NCBI GenBank assembly: GCA_903830285.1
Contig: CAIKTE010000102.1
Span: forward strand, 1 to 57,488
Direction: 5' to 3'
DNA from: an uncultured Chitinophagaceae bacterium
Lineage (GTDB): Bacteria > Bacteroidota > Bacteroidia > Chitinophagales > Chitinophagaceae
Length of the DNA stretch: 57,488 bases
Under the pieces are notes generated by a model. That model made no database searches, was not told where the DNA came from, and saw only the letters and a program-made list of their open reading frames with translations. Each line of letters begins with the position of its first letter. Positions within the stretch are counted from its first letter, which is position 1. Below are positions 38,067 through 46,394 of this stretch, piece by piece. The translations under genes and the position numbers were made by a program.

Positions 38067-41045
38067 TTAATTTCCTTTAATTGAATAATTGATCATGTTG
38101 TCCAATATTTTTTTTGCTACTACAGAAGGTTTTTGTTTAGAAAGAATTGCCGCGGAAAGGTCAAGGGTATTAAAGATCATTTTCCCTTGTCCTACCGGAA
38201 TAATACTCAAAGCCGAGTACATTTCATTTTTATGGTCAGTATAACATCCTACAACACAGCTATCACCCTTTAATCTCAATCCTGATCTTTCTTTATCATA
38301 AGCAGCCAGACATTGGTATTCCCAGTTAAATGCCGTGTTCACGGGCAGTCCATTAAACAATGGGTGTTCCCGAACAAAAAAGTTTCCGCCCATCCAGTTC
38401 ACTCCTAAGTTTTGTGATCCGGTATATTCTGTAATTTCCCGTGAAGCAAATTGTTCGCACCAAAATGCTGCATTCTTTAACACAATGATCGTATTTCCGC
38501 TCGTTACCCAATTGACCAATGTTTCTAATTTACTTCGATCGCTCATTTTACCAATAGGTTGCATTTGTGCACCCAATAAAAGAACACCGTTTGATGGCAT
38601 TTCATTCTTCACTTCATCAAATGCAATATTTGCTTCCTTCAATACCTGTTGTATTTTTCCTGAACTGTCGAGTACATGAACATTTGCGTGAACTGCAGAA
38701 CGTTCCACTGCAAAAACCCTATCAGTTCCTTCTGCAATTGTCTTTTTATCTTTTTTTAAATAAGCATGAATATCTGTATAGCCCTTTTCATCCATTTTGA
38801 ATGACACATTATCTTTCAAAAACTGACCAAAAACCAATCCTCCTTTTACCCTAACATCAAAACCCTGTGTGATCAAATTCCCTTTTGCATTTCTGGCAAC
38901 AATTTCAAGTTGATAATTACCTTGCAGATCTTTTTCATTCACAATGAAAAAGTCGGCCATTATTTCATCGCCTTTCTCCACTACTTTATTTTTTAATTTA
39001 ACCGCTATATATAGTGGTTGCTGATAGTGTGCGATGATGGCTGGATCGCCTTTAAAATTTCTGTACACATCTACAATGCCGGAATGATCTTCGAGCTTCG
39101 TGCTTTCCCAACCATTGGTAACATATCCGTCGATCGTGTTGCTGATCCTGATATTCTCGATCATTCGACCCTGCAAATAATATGAGACTGCGCCAAAGCT
39201 CAGACAAAGTTCATCTACATTTTTAAATGCTTTTTTGAATCCTTTCTCTGCAAGGAACTTATCAAAGGCATTATACTGGTCGATCATTTGCTGGCCATCC
39301 CAGCCATAATTTTTAGTTTTTAGAATTTCATCCCGTATCAATTGTAAACGTGGAAGTGTACCCGTTGCCCCTTCTTCGCCATAAAAAATTATTTCTTTGG
39401 GATCATGCAGCAATCGCTCATATTTTTCCGGCGATTGATAGAAAATATCTTTATAAACACCCGGCCCCGGCGCATTATGATTATCCCACCAACCAATTTG
39501 ATAGAGGGCTGTATCATAAGGAAGCATGTGCATTTTTCGGATCGTTCCTTTAAAATAAAGGGCAGAAGTATCGGGAACATTATTAGAAGAGAAAGTGATA
39601 TTCCTTGTATCATCTACCCTGTGAGCATCGCGGATATCTGTTATTTCATTTGCTTTAGGATCACGTCCTGCTTCATTGATCATATTATATATGATGAGAG
39701 AAGGGTGGCTTCTATCACGTTTGATCATTTGCAACAATTTTTCTCGCTTCCATTTTTTAATGAAATAAGAATCTTCATTATATGCATTCCTGTAACCCCC
39801 GGGCTCTTCATAATACAATAAGCCAAGTTCATCTGCCAGGTCCAGTATTTTTGTCTGCCCGATGGCACGATGAAAATTAAGCATGTTCAAGCCTAAGTTT
39901 TTAGCAGCCATTATTTGTTTTCTTGCCATTTCATCAGTTGGAAAAATTCCATTCACTGGCCAATGTCCCCAAGAGATGGCAGACCGTAGCACAATACGTT
40001 TATCATTCAGAAAAAACATTTTATCACCATCAATTTCCTTTACTTCAAACCAACGAAAACCAAAACGTTTTGTTTGTACATCTATAGAACCATCTTTACC
40101 ATGCCATAGTGTTGTCAAAACATAAAGATTGGGACTTTCGGGTGACCAAAGTTTTGCTGAGGGCAATGCTATTTTCTGCTTCAGCACAGTTTCATTCCCT
40201 TTGGCCATTATTTCATTCTTTTTGGTAAACATCTCGGCTTTTTTACCAAATTCAGTAAGAGAGAATGTAATGTTGCCTTCTGCTTTCCCCAGTTTGTTCT
40301 TTAGAGTTATCTCAATATCTACCACATTTTTCTCGGCTGTATTTTTTATAAAAACATCATCGATCGAAGTTTGATCTTTTGCGTTCAATAATACTTTTCC
40401 TGTTATGCCGCCAAAACCGTGACTGGGCAATGTTTCATAATTACCCCATTTAAAGGAACTATAATCCTGCCAGGCAAAATTTCCGTTGGGATCAGTGATC
40501 CTAACAGCTAATTTATTTTTAGTCCCTGCTTTAATGAATGCTGTAATATCAACTGTAAAAGGAATGCCGTCGATCAGATTATATCCTGCAAGCTGATCGT
40601 TCACATAGACCTCTGTTCGCATACGGGCGCTTTCAAAATCGAGTGAAATATTTTTAGATCTCCATTCTGCAGGGATCTCAATAGAAGTGGTGAACCAGGA
40701 TACTCCTGTATAATTTCCGCTGACTCCAAAACCATTTCCGTTAGCATCCCAAAAATATTGTTCGACTGTTGCAGGGAGTTTGGTCTTTACTGCAGCAGGT
40801 TGATCATATACATGTGCCCATCCGCAACCGGGACTATTCGTAGGAATGTTGGCAAGTATGATCGGCGGAAGAAATAAAGAATCGTTCTGCCAGTTCGCTT
40901 TTTTATCTAACCATATCTTCCATGTTTGATTTGAAATATCCCTGCTGTTTTGAGCGATCAAGCCAATGCAATTGAACAATAAAATACTTGCTATCAAATA
41001 TTTTATTGCAATTTTATTTTTTAGCAAAAGGGATGTTCTTTTCAT
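38067..41045 (-). CDS. Exported GH2 glycosidase with C-terminal amidotransferase-like module
   Basis: A 992-aa protein; the ATG at 41045 is preferred over a TTG three codons upstream. The domain order is N-terminal jelly roll (WFTTSIEIP to KLAVRITDP), Ig-like domain, TIM barrel, then an Ig-like segment and a glutamine-amidotransferase-like module (VLLLGAQMQPIG). The acid/base is Glu458 in YNMINEAG, and FYGEEGATG holds the nucleophile candidate. It is probably a beta-galactosidase or beta-glucuronidase; the motif does not decide. The C-terminal module recalls the trimerisation-type domains of other glycosidases. It starts 50 bp after the GH28 gene. Confidence 0.85.
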   Translation of the reverse strand: MKRTSLLLKNKIAIKYLIASILLFNCIGLIAQNSRDISNQTWKIWLDKKANWQNDSLFLPPIILANIPTNSPGCGWAHVYDQPAAVKTKLPATVEQYFWDANGNGFGVSGNYTGVSWFTTSIEIPAEWRSKNISLDFESARMRTEVYVNDQLAGYNLIDGIPFTVDITAFIKAGTKNKLAVRITDPNGNFAWQDYSSFKWGNYETLPSHGFGGITGKVLLNAKDQTSIDDVFIKNTAEKNVVDIEITLKNKLGKAEGNITFSLTEFGKKAEMFTKKNEIMAKGNETVLKQKIALPSAKLWSPESPNLYVLTTLWHGKDGSIDVQTKRFGFRWFEVKEIDGDKMFFLNDKRIVLRSAISWGHWPVNGIFPTDEMARKQIMAAKNLGLNMLNFHRAIGQTKILDLADELGLLYYEEPGGYRNAYNEDSYFIKKWKREKLLQMIKRDRSHPSLIIYNMINEAGRDPKANEITDIRDAHRVDDTRNITFSSNNVPDTSALYFKGTIRKMHMLPYDTALYQIGWWDNHNAPGPGVYKDIFYQSPEKYERLLHDPKEIIFYGEEGATGTLPRLQLIRDEILKTKNYGWDGQQMIDQYNAFDKFLAEKGFKKAFKNVDELCLSFGAVSYYLQGRMIENIRISNTIDGYVTNGWESTKLEDHSGIVDVYRNFKGDPAIIAHYQQPLYIAVKLKNKVVEKGDEIMADFFIVNEKDLQGNYQLEIVARNAKGNLITQGFDVRVKGGLVFGQFLKDNVSFKMDEKGYTDIHAYLKKDKKTIAEGTDRVFAVERSAVHANVHVLDSSGKIQQVLKEANIAFDEVKNEMPSNGVLLLGAQMQPIGKMSDRSKLETLVNWVTSGNTIIVLKNAAFWCEQFASREITEYTGSQNLGVNWMGGNFFVREHPLFNGLPVNTAFNWEYQCLAAYDKERSGLRLKGDSCVVGCYTDHKNEMYSALSIIPVGQGKMIFNTLDLSAAILSKQKPSVVAKKILDNMINYSIKGN

Positions 41046-41104
41046 TTCCTTCAATTAGATATAGTTCAACTATTTATCCGGTATTAAATTTCTATTTTCA
41101 GTTT

Positions 41105-42646
41105 TTAGTATAATGAAAGATGATCTATTTTTTCTTTATGCGTATCTTTTAATCCGGTTACATGGCTGCAATTAAAAACAGCCACCGAATCCAAAACAAA
41201 AACAGGCACACCAACCAATTTTTGTGCTTTGATGAAATTAAACTCAGCCTCTTTCACCTGGCTTAATATGAACGGAGGCCGAAAATCATCCTTTAAAAAA
41301 TTTACTGTCACATTATTCATCACAATATTTTTCACGTGTCTGATAAAGAATCCATAAGCAGGAATATTTCCGAATTTATTAGGGTCGGGATATCTTTTTT
41401 CAAACTCCGGAACTTTTATACCAGCCAGCTCTTTTGCGCCACCGCCTTTGTAATAGATGTGAATATTATTCATTTCCAGGTCTTCGATATCATGACCCGG
41501 TATTCCGCTGATGATCGAACCCGAACTGTCGTCCAAAGCATTATACACATTTACATTACTGATGCTGATCCTTCTGCAGACACCGATCTTCAAACTATCA
41601 GGTGCACGCATCCTTGCGCCAAGACGAATAAAAAAAGGAGAGTTTGTAACATCACGCATGGTGATATTGTTGATGGTCACGTCTTCCAGCAAAGCCCCAT
41701 CCACTGATTCTATTGCCAGTCCTCTGCAATTATCGAATACACAATTTGAAATGGCAATATTTTGAAAACCACTATTTGATTCTGTCCCCAATTTTATTCT
41801 GCCTGTAGAAGCCTTCCTGTAATCTTTTTTGTAGCTGCCATCCAGCATGGTTCCCTCCAGGAATCCGCTTACAATGCAGTTGCTGATGGTTACATCTTTG
41901 GTAGATCTTAAATAGCCAAGTGTAAAAGTGCTTTTCAAACAAATGCCATCATCACCCGGAGAATTGATCGTGCAATTTGAAATATGTACAAATTGACAAC
42001 AGTCAATATCCATTCCATCTCGGTTGGTGTCCATCTTCACATTATCGATCGTTAAATGATCAATACCTGTGGCAAGAATACCAAACCATCCGCCGTGCTT
42101 TATCGTAATATCGCGAATGATAACATTGCGGCATAATAATAATGCGATAGATTTATTTGCATAATTACTACCGCCCTTTTCTTCACCACCCAACATGCCT
42201 TTGCCCCAGATCATGCCGGCTCCGATGATGGATATGTCATGTAGATTTTCTCCCCAAATAAGGCTGTTGTGAAAACGGGTATGACCCAGATCCTGATACT
42301 GATCATTGATAGGTTTTTCTAAAGGATCATATTCAGTTGAATCTGCGCGGGAAGCGCCAATGATAGTTGCCCCCTGATCAATATATAGTGTGATATTGTT
42401 TTTGAGATGAATTGACCCGCTCAAATAATTGCCTGCAGGGAAATAAACCGTTCCGCCGCCTGCAGCAGAAGCAGCGTCGATAGTTAGGTTTATTTTTTTT
42501 GTATCTAATGTTAGACCATCCCCTTTTGCAGCAAAATCTTTTACATTAAAAAAGCCATTTGATGAAAAAGCTGCGGCATTTGTTTTCAATGAAAGAAACA
42601 TTGACAACAAAAAGAAAATCGGGTATGCTATTTTAGCTGCTTTCAT
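41105..42646 (-). CDS. Exported GH28 beta-helix glycosidase, copy A
   Basis: A 513-aa right-handed beta-helix protein with a signal peptide (about 1-25). The GH28 aspartates are present: TNRDGMD (Asp210) and SPGDDGICL (Asp232, Asp233); TGRIKLGTES (Arg283, Lys285) is the substrate carboxylate-binding motif. The usual GHG histidine motif is absent, the equivalent region reading SGFLEGTMLDG. GH28 cleaves alpha-galacturonosyl linkages in polygalacturonan or rhamnogalacturonan; the retained RIK motif supports a uronate substrate. It lies 4 bp after the unrecognised TIM-barrel gene. Confidence 0.85.
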   Translation of the reverse strand: MKAAKIAYPIFFLLSMFLSLKTNAAAFSSNGFFNVKDFAAKGDGLTLDTKKINLTIDAASAAGGGTVYFPAGNYLSGSIHLKNNITLYIDQGATIIGASRADSTEYDPLEKPINDQYQDLGHTRFHNSLIWGENLHDISIIGAGMIWGKGMLGGEEKGGSNYANKSIALLLCRNVIIRDITIKHGGWFGILATGIDHLTIDNVKMDTNRDGMDIDCCQFVHISNCTINSPGDDGICLKSTFTLGYLRSTKDVTISNCIVSGFLEGTMLDGSYKKDYRKASTGRIKLGTESNSGFQNIAISNCVFDNCRGLAIESVDGALLEDVTINNITMRDVTNSPFFIRLGARMRAPDSLKIGVCRRISISNVNVYNALDDSSGSIISGIPGHDIEDLEMNNIHIYYKGGGAKELAGIKVPEFEKRYPDPNKFGNIPAYGFFIRHVKNIVMNNVTVNFLKDDFRPPFILSQVKEAEFNFIKAQKLVGVPVFVLDSVAVFNCSHVTGLKDTHKEKIDHLSLY

Positions 42647-42650
42647 TTTT

Positions 42651-44816
42651 TTAATTAGCTGATATTTTTATTGATTTGGTTTTATCGGCAATGGTCACAT
42701 GCATCATCCCATTCTCAACGATCAAAAAAACGTCTGCTTCCTTATCCAGATGCAATATTTGTTTTCCGTTTTTTTGCAGTGATGAGAATGCAGTAGCCGC
42801 AAGCTTCTGAAGGTTACCATTCACATCAACTTTTATAGCTGCCAATCCTTTATAAGTTCCTGTAAAATGATTGCCATGATAAGTAAAAGAAAAAGTAGCG
42901 ATTGTATTATTTTTCAAAGATTCGATATTCGTAAATGTGTAAGAGCCGGCTTCATTTTCGACGCCATCTACCAGTTCATTTTTAGCAATGCCCAGTTTTG
43001 CAATATTGTCCAAAGAATAAGCAGTGGCTTTTGCCTTACTGAAAATGGTTTTCCAAACAGCACTGTTATCCTTGCCGTAAAAATCATGCGTAGCATTTCC
43101 TTCTGTCAAGAGTCTTCCCCCCTTATTCACATAGTCCTGAAAGAATTTAGTAGTAGCAGCTGTGGAGTATTCAGGATCCAGAAAAATAACTGCATCAAAA
43201 ACATATCCGTTCAAAACGGGTTTGCCCTGGGCATTCAGTTTTAGTCTGCCGTCATTGATCACATCTGTAGGAACTGCTGCATGCAAATAACCGTTCTGCC
43301 ACATTTCGATGGACTTCTTTTCCATTCCTAATTTATCATTGAGATCATACAAACCTCTCTGCGCATAATTGGGATACCAGTTATACATCGCTTCCATTCC
43401 ATACACGACCAATAATTTCACCTGTGGGAATGTGGGGTTATATCGATTCAATAATCTTGCTGCATTTTCAACCGGATTTATTTTTTCTAAAGCAGAAGCT
43501 GCATCAATGGAAACACCCCAACCCTGTACATCGTTGGCAGCATGATAGTGTGTACGAATTCCATAACGCAGATCGTACAAGGCTTTTGTCCAGATCCTTG
43601 TCAGGTCTTTTCCATAATACATATTGTACATGGCATTCTTTTTATTGGACATTCCAATACCCACCTGAACAGGAGTAGATGTTTCTTCATCAGTATGTCC
43701 GTAATCGCGTTTGATATTCCACCAGTTTACTCCGGTCTGCCACACTTCATCAAACTCAAGATTATTGTGGAATGTACTATGCAGACCAACAAAAGCATTT
43801 TTACCATACATTTCTTTTCCAAGATCATAGACTGCTGCTTCAACACCCAAGGTTGCAGTTCTTAACAACCGCATATATTCATTAATGGCTTTCATTCTTA
43901 CTGAAGGATTCCCCTGGGGTGCATAACGCATATCAAATAATACTTTATTCAGATCAAGTCCTGCTGTAGACCTCATTTTCTTGACCATTCCCAAAGAATA
44001 CAATCTTTCCCTGAAAACATCATGATTACTGATCAAAACAGGTTGCCTTGCGATGGTCATATTTTTGTATTCATCCAATCCAACGCCATCAAAAGGAATA
44101 TCACGGTATGCTTTGAACAGGTCAAGCATGATGGAATAAGCCTGATCTGAAAAATTACTGCAGGAATTATAATAATGCTGTGAGAGAATGAAAGCAGTGT
44201 AACCTTTTAGATCTTTTCCTGCATTGATAGATACCTGAACTGTACGAACATCCGCTGTTACAGTTGCTGAATTGGTGATCTCTTTCAAAGTTGCAGAATC
44301 ATAAAATCCTTCAGTTGTTTTTTTGAATGCATATATTTTAAGCAGATCGCTCTTAATGATACTGTTCGTATCTCTTGCGCCTTTTGCTCTCACGCTATAA
44401 TTAGCAGTGCCATTTTCATCCAACACAACTTCGCCATCCTGGATCAGTCGGTCGGTATTTTCAATCAATACACCGGCATTCTTTTTCCAGATCTGTAATC
44501 CGATCTGCAATCCTTTTTGATGCGCATAAGCCACTAATTTTTCAAAAATGGGATGCATGGTGGTGATCGAATCAAAATGGCAACCATTTCTTTCAGTCAG
44601 AAATATCAATGTATACTTGCTGTATTTTGCAAATGAATCGATCTTTCGTTTATACACTTCTTCAGGCATCATATTAGCGGCAAAGAACCAATACGCTACC
44701 TGCGGATGATTGACATTGTCGAACGAATTCACATAATCAAGTTTTATTTTCTGCGATGAAGCAATCAGATGAATCGTCATTATCAGCAAACATGTTAGCA
44801 GCAATTTTGTTTTCAT
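42651..44816 (-). CDS. Unrecognised exported TIM-barrel protein, distantly GH106-like
   Basis: I do not recognise a named family. The 721-aa protein has a signal peptide (1-21). An N-terminal barrel-like region begins with VAYWFFAANMMPEEVYKRK and continues to FDGVGLDEY (Asp248-Glu249). A glutamine-amidotransferase-like module (VIFLDPEYS, then YVNKGGRLLTEG) and a small beta domain follow. The order and several segments parallel the GH106 protein of this window: PFWSLN...QIDQML matches YWFFAA...KIDSFA, GVFFDEIY matches GVGLDEY, and FIAKGGILIALNE matches YVNKGGRLLTEG. It lacks the GH106 C-terminal sandwiches. It sits between the esterase and GH28 genes. Confidence 0.6.
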   Translation of the reverse strand: MKTKLLLTCLLIMTIHLIASSQKIKLDYVNSFDNVNHPQVAYWFFAANMMPEEVYKRKIDSFAKYSKYTLIFLTERNGCHFDSITTMHPIFEKLVAYAHQKGLQIGLQIWKKNAGVLIENTDRLIQDGEVVLDENGTANYSVRAKGARDTNSIIKSDLLKIYAFKKTTEGFYDSATLKEITNSATVTADVRTVQVSINAGKDLKGYTAFILSQHYYNSCSNFSDQAYSIMLDLFKAYRDIPFDGVGLDEYKNMTIARQPVLISNHDVFRERLYSLGMVKKMRSTAGLDLNKVLFDMRYAPQGNPSVRMKAINEYMRLLRTATLGVEAAVYDLGKEMYGKNAFVGLHSTFHNNLEFDEVWQTGVNWWNIKRDYGHTDEETSTPVQVGIGMSNKKNAMYNMYYGKDLTRIWTKALYDLRYGIRTHYHAANDVQGWGVSIDAASALEKINPVENAARLLNRYNPTFPQVKLLVVYGMEAMYNWYPNYAQRGLYDLNDKLGMEKKSIEMWQNGYLHAAVPTDVINDGRLKLNAQGKPVLNGYVFDAVIFLDPEYSTAATTKFFQDYVNKGGRLLTEGNATHDFYGKDNSAVWKTIFSKAKATAYSLDNIAKLGIAKNELVDGVENEAGSYTFTNIESLKNNTIATFSFTYHGNHFTGTYKGLAAIKVDVNGNLQKLAATAFSSLQKNGKQILHLDKEADVFLIVENGMMHVTIADKTKSIKISAN

Positions 44817-44845
44817 TTATTCAATTTTAATTTGAAATTTTATAC

Positions 44846-46375
44846 TTATTTATTTGCAACTTTTTCTGCGATCATTTTAAGAACCGCCTGATCACTCCAT
44901 TCAGCCGTATGCCCAGCCATTGGCGTAAAAGATATCTTTGCATCCGATCTTGGGTTTTCTGTTTTATCTAAAAATGTTTTCAAAAATCTTGTGGCTACAT
45001 TCGAGTACAAACCATCCATATCTCCTGTCCAGATCCAGATCTTTCCCTGCAGTTTTGGACCTAATATGCTCCAGTTCTTTTCCAGTACTTTTTTCAGATC
45101 ATATTTCTCCCATTGCTTTGCTATGGCGTGATCAATCAATCCTGTATAAGGATCGAACATCAATGATGGAAGGCCATCATTTCCTTTAGGTCCGAACACC
45201 GCATTGTATGCACCGAATTGACCGCCTGAGATCAAATAATTATTGGTCCTGCCTGCAAAATTTTCTGCTTCGATCCATTCTTTCATTGAATAAGTTGGCT
45301 CACCGTAGATCGTACGCTTTCCCGGCTGGAGATATCCAAAGCGATTATAAAAAATGCTGCTGTCTTTATAAATGTTGATCAATCCGTAATGTTCAAAATC
45401 AACCGGGTCGGGACTATAAGACCATGTGCCATCAAAAAAATCAGGATAGAAGATCTGTAAACCCAATGCAACCCATCCTCCGGTAGATCTTCCTGCCAGA
45501 AAGCGCATTTTAGAATCGCTTCTATAATGAACCTGTTTTTCAATTTCAGGGATCAATTCTTCTGTTAATGCTTTTCCGCATGGTCCGTTATTTTCCGAGT
45601 CAACCTGATAGGTATCTCCATAAGGCCCTTGGGAATCGAGAAATACATAGATCACCTGCGGTGCAATTCCGGAGAACCACCAATCGGCAAATGCTTTATT
45701 TTTTAACTGTCCGTTGATCGCGTCATATCTTCCATTCAAACCGGGAGCCCGATAACAAATAGGGAATGATCTTTCAGGATGATCATAATAAGAAGCCGGG
45801 AGTAAGATGGCAGCTTTCAATTTTCTCGTTCTACCAAAAAAAGCAGTCAGCAACTCGCTCTTAACAATCACTGTTTTCACAAATTTGTGATCAATGATCT
45901 CGAAGGGAGGAATGATCTTATTGATCGATATGCTGAGATTTGATCCGGGAGAAAGAATCACAGAATCAATATCGCTATATAAATTCCCGGGGATATTTTC
46001 CTGCGCATCATCTATATTTTGTTTATAGACCGCCTGATAATAATATTTATCTCCTGCATTGCCCTTCCATTTATTCAAGCCGATACTTTGATAATTTTTG
46101 TGCCGCTTGTCGATCACTAATTTATCAGTAGCTTCCCAATTATTCGTTGTAATACCAATGGTGATCTCTGAATGTGCTCTTGGTTCTTTGTCATTTAGTT
46201 TAGTGATATGAATGAACAACCTACCCCCTTTTACAAAAGATTGCTTCATTGCAGGAGAAACAGTAATACTTGCTTTTGAAAAAGGAAGTTCCTGTGCAGT
46301 TGCAGAAAATGTAAATGCAAGAAGCAGAAAACCAAAAAGAATATTTAGACTAAGATTTATTTTCATTGAAATCAT
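44846..46375 (-). CDS. Exported alpha/beta-hydrolase, putative carbohydrate esterase
   Basis: A 509-aa protein with a signal peptide (about 1-28, ATAQ), a beta-sandwich-like N-terminal region to about 175, and an esterase-D/CE1-type alpha/beta-hydrolase domain. The nucleophile elbow is GRSTGG with Ser297, and the C-terminal GHTAEW offers the catalytic His. It probably removes acetyl, methyl or aromatic esters that would block the glycosidases. The preceding ILLPASYYDHPERSFPICYRAPG is the usual entry to this fold. An ATG at 46366 is an alternative start. It lies 19 bp after the DUF4965 gene. Confidence 0.8.
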   Translation of the reverse strand: MISMKINLSLNILFGFLLLAFTFSATAQELPFSKASITVSPAMKQSFVKGGRLFIHITKLNDKEPRAHSEITIGITTNNWEATDKLVIDKRHKNYQSIGLNKWKGNAGDKYYYQAVYKQNIDDAQENIPGNLYSDIDSVILSPGSNLSISINKIIPPFEIIDHKFVKTVIVKSELLTAFFGRTRKLKAAILLPASYYDHPERSFPICYRAPGLNGRYDAINGQLKNKAFADWWFSGIAPQVIYVFLDSQGPYGDTYQVDSENNGPCGKALTEELIPEIEKQVHYRSDSKMRFLAGRSTGGWVALGLQIFYPDFFDGTWSYSPDPVDFEHYGLINIYKDSSIFYNRFGYLQPGKRTIYGEPTYSMKEWIEAENFAGRTNNYLISGGQFGAYNAVFGPKGNDGLPSLMFDPYTGLIDHAIAKQWEKYDLKKVLEKNWSILGPKLQGKIWIWTGDMDGLYSNVATRFLKTFLDKTENPRSDAKISFTPMAGHTAEWSDQAVLKMIAEKVANK

Positions 46376-46394
46376 TTTATGATCATTTAAAAAA

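Noticed and set aside
41046-41054. TTG start of the GH2 gene three codons upstream
   Set aside because: The ATG at 41045 is the more credible start.
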